DNA from: Nymphaea colorata
Taxonomy: Eukaryota > Streptophyta > Magnoliopsida > Nymphaeales > Nymphaeaceae
Assembly (NCBI RefSeq): GCF_008831285.2
Contig: NC_045149.1
Coordinates: 7,654,417 to 7,714,416 of the forward strand
Reading direction: 5' to 3'
Length of the DNA: 60,000 bases
Part shown: positions 51,104 through 60,000 of the stretch, in pieces
Numbering within the stretch: the stretch's first letter is position 1
Layout of the letters: the number at the start of each line of letters is the position of its first letter
Position numbers and translations under genes: made by a program
The notes under the pieces: model-generated
What the model was told of the DNA's origin: nothing
What the model saw: the letters and a program-made list of their open reading frames with translations, nothing else
Databases searched by the model: none

Positions 51104-51163
51104 GAACGGCAGAGAGAGAGCTAGCTCAACTGCTCCTCGCCGATAGACTTGCCAGAGATAGCG

Positions 51164-51171
51164 TATTTATG
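51164..51171 (-). promoter_or_regulatory. TATA-like box of the CEP gene
   Basis: CATAAATA on the minus strand, about 60 bp upstream of the CEP ATG at 51103. Position is plausible, motif imperfect. Confidence 0.45.
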
Positions 51172-53450
51172 GTACTGCCCTCTACTGCTCTAGTGGAGAC
51201 ATGGAGAGAGAGATCGAATGAATTGATTCTCTGAAGAGACATTCATTTTTGTTAAGAAGGCTTTCTATAACTAAAAAGCTGATGATATTCGAAGTTCCCT
51301 TCCACATACATGAACACGAACATGGAAATAATCCCAACTCCATTTAGCTCAGTTTTATACTTGTATTGCTCGCAAGAGATCCACCGTCTCATAAAATTCA
51401 CTTACTTTGTTGGCTTCAGTATGAAGACACGAGTAAGCAACCAGCATGGCACTTCCCCGTCTCAATAAACTCTTAAAAAGTTCTTTCGGACAACCGATTC
51501 TACTCTATATATATATAAAACCGACGAGCATCTAAGGCCTTACTTGATAAGGAAAATTTCAAACAAGTTCACCGCTTTGAATGACATGATACGAATGGAT
51601 TTATAAGGTATGGAACCTTTCATTCAAACATATTCTTTCGCTTCACAAGCTATAAATGGTGCACTTTGCAGTCATGGTAGGACCCGTTAATCGTAGTAAT
51701 TAAACGACAAATTGTGAACACGGAGATTAGGTTTCGTCTTTGTTTAACTAAAGGACGACTACGTGGGGGATGAATAGCATCCGCATGTTCATCTGAAAAG
51801 GGCATCAACCAGGCTGAATTTATAATAGAACCTGAATCTAGTTATCGTTTGTAGGTGGAATATCAGAACATGGCGTTCGAGTATTAATTTCTGGCCAGGA
51901 TAATATCAAGATCAAATCAGAGTCTAAAGAAAAGAGAAAAAACGCTAAATTAAAAGCCACCCCACTTTAAGGGTGAGAAAAGATAGTTAACTTTCGAGAA
52001 AAATTTCTCAAAAAGCAACCTCAATGACGTAAAAAGCAAGAGAATGTATATTAAGGCCAAATTTAAAGTCACCCGTGGAGACGTGGTTACGTGCATGGCC
52101 TTCAGTGCATGACATCTGTCTTCTTGACCTACTTTCATTGAGCCCTTAACTACTTCTAAAGGTACCTGTCATGCACATGCACCTGTGCACATTGTGCACA
52201 GGCCTGTGCATATTATCAGTTTAACCAGATCTGCAATAAAAAAAACATGAAAATTTAGGTAAACAGTCTGAACATCATCATCCAACCATCGCTGGTCCAC
52301 AACAAAGATTCTCTGATAAAATTTAATCCTCCTAATAGCCTGCCCCATGTCAGGATAATTTTCCAAAGTAGTGTTTGATAGTCTTGGATCTAATATCTAA
52401 GCAGATGACGATAAAAGGTGTGCATTGTAAGATCCTTAGTTTAAACAAATTGAGGATCTTACTAGTATGGATCTTAAATCCATGTTACATGTAAAAAACT
52501 GTGGATTTAAGGTCGAATGGAGTTTTGTTTTGTTTTTTTTGTTTTTTTGTTTTTTGAGTGGGGGGCATCATGATGTCCAACTGCAAATCCATGGATTTCA
52601 GATCCTAGTGACTGCAGAGATCTACTGTAAAACAAACACACCCTAAATGTTTTTGCCGTCCAATTTCTGATTACTCTGCAAGCACAGAATAGACCAAAAT
52701 GAAGCTGGTGCCTACATAGCTGAGCCGTGGAGGACCATTGCCACAAGTGGGTGTGTGGGATTCACCTTCATCAAGGTTCCAGGTAAGGGGGTTTGCCTTC
52801 TAATAGAATATTATGCTAACTGTTAATGTGCATTTGAACCATTAAAATGTGTAAAAATGTGCGATCTAAATGAGTAGGTTAAGAAGTTAAAGGCCACGTT
52901 GTGCAATGGCCTAGTGGCTATGTACCCATTGTGCATAGGTAAATACTCCATGTTTGAAGGCGTTTTTGGTTATGCTTTAATGTCAGGTGTATAATGGAGC
53001 TTGTGCCATCATCATGATGTTGGTTTTAAGTCTCTGACTTGTAAATAGGATTTTAGTTTTGTGTCTTGTGAGTTCGAGGGTTGTACGTTGTGTCTTCTTT
53101 TCTTCAAATGAAAAAGTTATTTTGAAGTTTCAATGCCTTGCAGCACAATGTCATGTCATCTTGTTTGCCATTTCCACTAGTGTGGAAAAGAAGAGCGGGT
53201 ATCATCAGAGTGCATGCGCATATTCGTACAATACAAAGATCACTACTAAAGCCAAATCTTATAGACACACACTTTTGTACCGATTTTAATATTATGAATT
53301 TCAGAGTATTAATATGAATAACTTTTTCGTACCATAAGATCATTAAGATATAGTTGAAAATGGCTTCATAGAGTTTAAATGAAGGAAATAAATCATGCAT
53401 GAAGGACAAGAAGACACTTTTTTTTTTGCAGCAAAATATGAGTGAAAACA
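51172..53450. other. Intergenic spacer
   Basis: CEP upstream region, then AT-rich DNA. No gene recognised. A perfect hairpin sequence lies at 52182-52202. T-runs at 52525-52555 and short TA tracts occur. Confidence 0.5.
52182..52202. repeat. Perfect 9-bp inverted repeat (hairpin)
   Basis: CCTGTGCAC, loop ATT, GTGCACAGG. It sits in a CATGCA/TGCAC-rich stretch (about 52170-52210). There is no T-run after it and no adjacent gene, so no role is assigned. Confidence 0.8.
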
Positions 53451-55200
53451 TCTTTCATTGCATTGTAGCAGCTACCAAGTCAAATGAAGTTTGAAATATT
53501 TTGAAGAAAGCATATCATGGACATAGCAAAGTAATGGTTGTAAATTTTCAAACACTCATGGAGGATTTGATTTTCTGATAGTGAAAGAAAACAAGTTCAT
53601 CTAAGATTTTTTCTTTCTCTACAATGTTTGCTACCATAAATCAAATGAGAACATTTGGAAAAATACTCAAAAAGGTAGTTGAAAAAATATTATAGAATTT
53701 ACCTTCAAAATTTGATAATGTTGTAACTACTAGACTATCCTATTAATGCACTGTTGGATTATTATTTTGCACATGAGGAAAATTTGGTTAGGCCAACTGA
53801 GAAAAAAAAAACAACTGAGAAAAAAAAAGTAAGTATGCACATCATGTTAAGGAATACATTTCTAGCAAGCAAAAAGCTGGCGAAGGTGCATTAGATAACA
53901 AGTGTGCATGTAGAGAAGGTGAATATCGAGGTAATGGCCACAGCCCTGGGAGATCTGATGCTAGTCACCAAAGAGCTGATAATGAGAGCAATCAAAAGAC
54001 AAATTGAAAGGACAAGATTATTTTTACATGAAATATGAGCATGTTGAAGTACCATGGTAGGAGAAAGCATAAAAACAAGCTAATAAACACAAAATCTAGA
54101 TAGTTTTTTCAATGCTCATTTGGAAGCTAAGGTTGATTTGTGTGGTTTGTAAAGAATAGATGCAGTAAATACATTATGGGTGAAAAAATCTTTTTCATAA
54201 TTATTCATCAGTATGTGAAGATGTATGTGTGCAATGTAAATCACAAATAGGTATAGAACAAAGGCAAAAGAACTTTGTAGTCAAACTAAATCAGTTAGAA
54301 AAGGCTAATTTATGATGTTTATTACATGTCTTATTTATCATACAATTTATTGAGTATTGGAAAAATTCACTCAACAATGAACATTCATTTAACATTTATG
54401 ATGGAATATGTGCAATTAGATCCACTAATAATACTCTCATCATAGTCACAATGACACCAAACAAAATGTTTCTGGTTGAATTTATGCATATAAATAATGT
54501 TATTTTGATGGTCAAGATTGATTAAACCTCTCATTTTGGCACTTAAGATATGAATATTTACACTATAATGAGCTGACATTATCAAACAACAAGTGCATGA
54601 TTTTATGTTTGCCCCATGTAACATGTAGCAGTGGAAATTTGTGACGGATGTGTATATGGGAAACAACATAATCTATCTTTTCCATTTGGAAAGATATAGA
54701 GGGATAAGAAACCTCTTTAACTATTCTATATAGACATCTATGGATTTACAATTAATCCATCCTTGAACAAGAATAAATGTTTTTTTCGTTGTTTATTGAT
54801 TATTTTACTTGTGTGAGCTGGGTATGTCTTCTTATCTACAAGTTAGAAGCATGTAAAAACTTTCCAAGTTCAAACCTTTGCAAAAAAGACAAAACTCATG
54901 TTAGAAAGTGTTTGTAAATACATTGAAAGAGTTGGGGTGATTTTATATAATGATTTTGATTATTTTTGCAAAAAGAATGAAATTGGTAGACAATTGATAG
55001 TAAAAAAAGACATTTGAGCAAAATGACATGGTTGAGCTAAAGAACTAGATCATGATGAAAATGCTAGATGCATATCAAGTAAAATGCACTTTTTGGTTGC
55101 ATTTGGACTAAAGCAATAAGCAAAGTAGTACATTGACTCAATACATCACCAATAAGGCTATATGTCGACTTATGAAGTATAGTGGAAATGAAAACCAAAT

Positions 55201-55437
55201 GTGAGTAATTTAAAAGTTTTTTATTGCAATTCTTATGTAGTAATTATCTCTAGAGATATTAATACGATGAATAAAAAAAGCAAGAAATGTATCTTCATTG
55301 GTTATAGTGACAAAAACAAAGGTTTTCAACTATATGATCTGAAAACTAAGAGTTTCATAATTAATCTTGATGTTGTTTTTTGCGAATTAAGCTCACTAGA
55401 ACAGGAATTTAGATGTAAATGCATCAATTGTGCTTGA
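55201..55437 (+). pseudogene. Copia integrase C-terminal fragment
   Basis: An open 78-codon stretch of the decayed element. It shows NLKVFYCNSYVV then KKCIFIGYSDKNKGFQLYDL and IINLDVVF, the conserved segment between integrase core and RT in copia polyproteins. It is open by chance inside a broken frame; the first residue is not a real start. Confidence 0.85.
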
Positions 55438-55808
55438 TATCCCACTTTTACTTGATAATGTGAGGATGGACTCTTAAGCTCATAAAAGTCCTATTGTAAG
55501 GACCATTTTAGGAAAAGAGATTGTGGGTTTCCAAGCTTCAGCAGGAACTATTATGACATTCAACTTAGTGCATGAAGGCACTCAAGGCAATACTAGTTAT
55601 ATAAACACAAATTACCTCTACAAAGGTATGGTCAATAAAAGAAATTTATGATTTAAGTTTGCCTTAATGATTGAAGAACTCATATTCTATAAAGATGCTT
55701 GTGGAGAGCAATAGTGAGAGAAATCCATGGAACAAGAAATGACAATAATTGAAAAGAATGACATTTGGAAACTTTTATTCTACCAAAAGGCCAAAATGCC
55801 ATGATTTG

Positions 55809-56250
55809 CAATGTGTTTATAGAGTAGCATATAATGTTTATGAGAGTACGTAACATACCAGGCAAGACTCGTGGCTAAAAGATCTGTTCAAGAGTATGTG
55901 GTAGATTTTTTAGATTTTTTTTCTCCTTCATGTTTGAAATTGTTATGTCATAGTGTGCAATGTGTTTATAAAGTAGCATATAATGTTGAAGGGAGTGTGT
56001 AACATACAAGGCAAGACTCGTGGCTAAAGAATCTGTTCAAGAATATGCGGTAGATTTTTTAGATTTTTTTTCTGTCATCTTTGAAATCGTTATGCCATGG
56101 TGCACAGTGCATTTGTAGAGTAGCATATAATGTTGATGGGAGTGTGTAGCATACAAGGCAAGACTCGTGACTAAAGGATCTGTTCAAGAGTATGTGGTAG
56201 ATTTTTAAGATTTTTTTTTTCTTTCATGTTTGAAACTGTTAGAACAATTT
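55809..56250 (+). repeat. Three tandem copies (about 148 bp each) of a copia RT segment
   Basis: Copies begin at 55809, 55958 and 56105 (periods 149 and 147). Each contains TAGCATATAATGTT, then GGCAAGACTCGTG, and ends in a T-rich stretch. In one frame each encodes [14 protein letters not shown]-like sequence followed by DFLDFFSPS-like sequence, the N-terminal RT motif. Copies differ by scattered substitutions and small indels. Confidence 0.9.
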
Positions 56251-57365
56251 TATCATTAGCATCTCATATAAAATGGTCAGCTTTCGGTTTGATGTAAACT
56301 TGACATTATTGATAAAAAACTAGAAAGTGTACAGGTTCAAAGGCATTTTATGGCATTAACAAAACACCACAACCTGGTGCAAGAGATTGAGTTCATACTC
56401 GATGGAAAACAATTTTGAAAGAAGTTAGGTAAACTCCTTTTATATGTAAAGAGAATAAATAATGACATTCTAATTGTCGTTTGTCTTTATTTGAATAAGT
56501 AAAGTGATATGATATATAAATTTTACATATCAGATTTGATATTGTTAATTTAATTTCTTGGATTTCAAGTTTAATAAATTAATGGTGGAACTTTTATTTC
56601 TCAGTAAAAGTAATTTGCAAACTGACTTGATAAAATCATAACCGACTTGAGAAATTCAATACAATCACATGTAAGTCATGTTCCACTCCCATGAATACCA
56701 ATGAAAAATTAAGTAAACGTTATGGCATTGTAAATGCTAATGAAAAACTATATCGGAATTTAGTTAATGGGGGATTGACGTATCTCGTACAAATATGTTA
56801 GGATATTGTGTTTCCAATTGTGTTAATTTCAATATTTACATCATGTTTGTTAGTTCATCATTCTAAAGCAACAAAGCAAGTTTCTTATGTTATATCTCCA
56901 TACAACAAACAACTATGAAATTTGGTATCGATCTAATCCCAATTTTGATGGGTTTTTCTGACACCCATTGGGTCAGATTCATTGATGACAAAAAAAGCAT
57001 TAGTGAATTAGTTTTGATTATTGGCTTGAGGGCTAATGGATAAAAAAAGTAACTATAGCTTTATCATCTTCAGAATTTGAGTATATTGCTCTCACCACAT
57101 GCATCCACATGCCAACCTATTTGGGTACGAGTTGTATTATGATAACCAAGTGAGAGTGGCTATAACAAAAGACATGGTGTTTCACTAAAGAACTAAACAT
57201 AGTGAGGTATGTCACAACTTCACGTGTGATGCAGTCACTGAAGGGATAATAATAATGAAACACTACTCCACAAGTGATCAAATTGGATTTGCAAAAGCAG
57301 CCACCTATACAAAATTTGTGAAGTTCATATTACCTCTTGAATAATTGAGTTTTGCATCAAGAGGT

Positions 57366-60000
57366 TGTTGGTCTGACTACCTACCACTGTCTAAGAATGG
57401 GTGGGGGGGATTCACCAATACCATTGTCTTCAATTTTTGGTACATTGCCTCTATTTGAGAAGCTTATTCGGAGGTAGTAAACCACATCATGGTATGATTA
57501 GCAGCCACGTTATCAGCTCCAAGAGAATTGCTGAAGGGAGCAACGTCTATGCAATTGGAGGAGATAATGCTGAAGGAAATAACGCTCAGGCCCACAATAT
57601 CATATCGAAGGTTACAGCTCAAGGAGATTATGATAATGATGATCCTAGAATAGAAATTATCTCAGAAAAGGGAAAACTGCAAGATCTTGTAAATCAATCC
57701 AATCCCAAGATATGTGGGATTGGTAAACGAAAGAAATAAGTATCATTGAAATCTCTCTTCTTGTGTGTAAATCAATTTCCATCGTGGATGTAGACTAACA
57801 AGTCGAACCACATTAAAATATTGTCTTTTCTTTTCTTACTCTCCTTCTTCACTCTAGCGTGAGGTTTTCTATGGTATCAGAGCTTTTGTTGATCAACTTG
57901 GGCTATATCAGTTGAGGGAGATCAAGTTACAGAGAGTCACCCATGAAGATCAGACATCGCAGGAGACAGTAGGCTAAATCCGTCACGCACTTCACCCCTA
58001 GTGATCGGCTGAAGCTAAAAGTTGGGGCGTCCACTCCTCACAAGGATATTGTGCTGCTATCCAATTTTCACTAGGATCAGAGCTGGCATTGAGTTTTTTA
58101 ATTTTTTGCGAATTGGGTAGTCCCAAACAACATTTGAAGCAGAAAGTCGCCTTCTTTCTTACCACATGGTTAGATGTGCACTATGTCATCACAACCACCA
58201 AATGACAACCCTTACAGTATGGCTGCGACATCACCAAGTTCCGAATCGGACATCATGAATATGCCATTTACAGGTCTAACATCTCCCATCATTCCTGCTC
58301 CAACAAGTCTCCGACATTTTCTATCTATAAAACTGTCTTCCGACAACTATTTACTTTAGGAATCTCAGTTTATTCCTATGCTCAAAAGTTATAATATGAT
58401 GAGATATATTGATGGGTCATTCAAGTGTCCAGATGAGTTTTTGCCTAGTGAAGATGGCAAATGGACTATTTTAAATCCAACTTTTCTGGAATGGCATCGA
58501 GGTGACCAACTTCTACTAAGTTGGATCATCTCATCTCTTAGTGAAGTCATGCACAGTCAAGTCATAGGTCCAGACTTATCATACAAAGTCTGGACCACCA
58601 TAAAGCGTATATACGCGGCTCAGTCTAGAGCAAAAGTGCAACAACTAAAACCTGTCTTGCAAAACCTGCCTGTCTTGCAAAACCTGAAAAAGGGAACAGA
58701 ATCCATAACAGCTTATTTTCTCAAAGCCAAAGACATAGCTCACCAATTAGCTATGGCCTCCAAACCAGTCGATGAAGAAGATCTGGTTATGAACACTCTT
58801 TCTGGCCTTCCCACTGAGGAATATGGCACTTTGAAAACTTCCTTGTGCACTCATGTTGATACCATAAATCTGGAGGAGTTATACTCTCTTCTTCTTATTC
58901 AAGAATCTGAAATATCAAAACCTGCACGTTTTGAAGAACATTCAATCTACATAGTGCAATGACAAAACTTCAAGAATCACCACTATCATGGAAAACTTGA
59001 GCAGCAAAGAAGGCATCCAAGACATCGCCCTCAGGATAAATCTGTCAACTGTCATGCTTGTGGTAACCATGGACATTTTGCTTCTCAATGTCAAACTATA
59101 TGTCAACCTTGCAGGAAATCAGGACATGACGCACTACACAGCAAATCATATAAATTCCAAAAGGAATCATCGTCCCCAAAAGCGTAAGACATGGAAATTA
59201 CACCTCAAACAGATGATAGTTTTTGGTATCCAGACATCGGCACTACTCATCATGTGACTGTTGATCTGAATAAACTTTTTGTTCACTCAGAGTATCAAGG
59301 GAAGAATCAATTGAGAGTTGGAAATGGTACTGGTCATCAAATCAAGAACGTTGGTAATGCTTCTCTCTACAGTTCAAATTCAAAATTTCTCATAAATAAC
59401 ATGCTGCATGTTCCTAGTATTTTTATAAATTTACTATCTGTGCACAAATTTGCTCATGACAATGATGTTGTGTTTGAATTTGATGCAAATTGTTGTTATG
59501 TTAAGAATCGAACAACAGGGGAGAAACTTTTGGAGGAAGCAAATAAAGGAGGATTATATCAACTAAAGATGGAACAATATGCAGCTCGTCAGAAAACAAC
59601 ACTTATTGGGGAACGAGTCTCAACTGATGATTGGCATAATCGAATGGGACATCCTGATTTTAGAACTTTGATTCATGTTTTGAATAAATTTGCTTGACCT
59701 ATTGACAGTAAGTCTTATAATAAGATATATGATGCATGTCAAAGAGGAAAAAGTCATGCTCTTCCTTTTGTTCAAACGCAACATAAGATTGATGCTCCAC
59801 TTGATTTAATTTTTACTGATGTTTGCGGACCATTGACCACTCCATCGTTGCATGGTTATAGTTACTATGTTAATTTTATGGATGCATTCTCTCGTTTTTC
59901 TTGAGTATACATTATTAAAAATAGATCAGATGCGCTTTCTGTCTTCAAAACATTTCAAGTTATGGTAGAACGTTAGTTTGATCGAAAGATCAAGGCAGTT
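57366..60000 (+). mobile_element. Second Ty1-copia element, 5' part, cut by the window end
   Basis: The primer-binding site TGGTATCAGAGCTTTTG at about 57872 follows LTR-like DNA with a pyrimidine-rich end (57820-57870). Gag, protease, GAG-pre-integrase and early integrase follow, up to base 60000. The LTR's left edge is not certain. A TGTTGGTCTGAC at about 57365 lies just after the previous element's last codons and could be either that element's 3' LTR or this one's 5' LTR. Integrase end, RT, RNase H and 3' LTR lie outside the window. Confidence 0.8.
58174..60000 (+). pseudogene. Copia gag-pol (partial, six in-frame stops)
   Basis: A single frame from ATG 58174 (or 58183, MSSQPPND) to the window end. 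Gag (UBN2-type, about 58300-58950) includes WHRGDQLLLSWIISSL and KKGTESITAYFLKAKDIA. Zinc knuckle CHACGNHGHFASQC at about 59052-59094, then a second, weaker CQPCRKSGHDALH. Protease region YPDIGTTHHVT, where the usual DSG reads DIG. Pre-integrase WHNRMGHPDF at about 59632. Integrase start LIFTDVCGP. Stops: TAG 58357-58359, TGA 58960-58962, TAA 59185-59187, TGA 59695-59697, TGA 59902-59904, TAG 59974-59976. An 18-bp in-frame duplication at about 58651-58686 repeats PVLQNL. No frameshift seen. Confidence 0.88.

Larger units (their letters stand above)
53450..57365 (+). mobile_element. Old, decayed Ty1-copia element (gag-pol remnants in order)
   Basis: Read across frames, copia segments appear in the right order. 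Gag: VVNFQTLMEDFDF and the following INQMRTFGK, at about 53530-53660. GAG-pre-integrase CDGCVYGKQHNLSFPFGK at about 54640-54700. Integrase: late core at about 55020-55200, then NLKVF and KKCIFIGYSDKNKGFQLYD at 55204-55350. RT start near 55720-55800 (EKNDTW-like, LPKGQNA). A tandem triplication of the KARLVAKG segment at 55809-56250. RNase H remnants at about 56990-57340 (ALSSSEFEYIAL, RTKHSEV, KHYSTSDQIGFAKA, FASRGC). Many stops and shifts break it. Neither LTR boundary is certain. Confidence 0.85.

Noticed and set aside
50539-51146. Plus-strand frames opposite the CEP gene
   Set aside because: Antisense shadows of the CEP coding region; no motifs of their own.
55809-56250. Regularly spaced repeats considered as a CRISPR-like array
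   Set aside because: Units are whole tandem copies of RT coding sequence with no unique spacers, in a plant genome.

Overview
This is a piece of a seed-plant, almost certainly angiosperm, nuclear genome. Evidence: GT-AG introns with AT-rich bodies, a CYP707A-type P450, a CEP peptide-hormone precursor, Ty1-copia and hAT-like elements, and many CT/GA and TA microsatellites. The species cannot be named from the sequence. Three host genes are supported; transposon material and unassigned AT-rich spacer fill most of the rest.

Layout. (1) 164-3129, minus strand: a complete seven-exon ABA 8'-hydroxylase gene (CYP707A family, 469 aa), with a TATA box and two ABRE-like ACGTGT cores upstream. (2) About 3.7-21 kb: intergenic, AT-rich, with microsatellites, two local tandem duplications (98-bp and 130-bp units), a 37-bp duplication and a small hAT-like MITE with a perfect 8-bp target duplication. 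(3) 23596-47740, plus strand: a nine-coding-exon gene for the plant homologue of RNA polymerase I TAF subunit A (TAF1A, SL1-type factor; 646 aa). I rebuilt it exon by exon, and all nine exons join in one continuous frame. Its introns are very large. Intron 5 carries a short, deleted minus-strand copia relic. Intron 6 (12.5 kb) carries a structurally complete 5.4-kb sense-oriented Ty1-copia element, a GC-rich hAT-like element (possibly nested) and local duplications. (4) 50771-51103, minus strand: an intronless 110-aa CEP precursor with one CEP core near its C terminus. (5) 53.4-60 kb: an old, decayed copia element whose reverse-transcriptase segment is tandemly triplicated, followed directly by the 5' part of a second, better preserved but stop-riddled copia element that runs off the window.

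The host genes do not form a pathway. They are ordinary neighbours: ABA catabolism, rDNA transcription, and long-distance peptide signalling. I saw no CRISPR array, operon, rRNA or convincing tRNA, and no evidence of a wholly new system. The most informative observations are the near-identical LTRs around a polyprotein frame with five nonsense codons and no frameshift, one of them at the gag/protease boundary; the RT triplication in the old element; the small CEP gene; and the correctly spliced-looking TAF1A gene carrying a sense LTR element.
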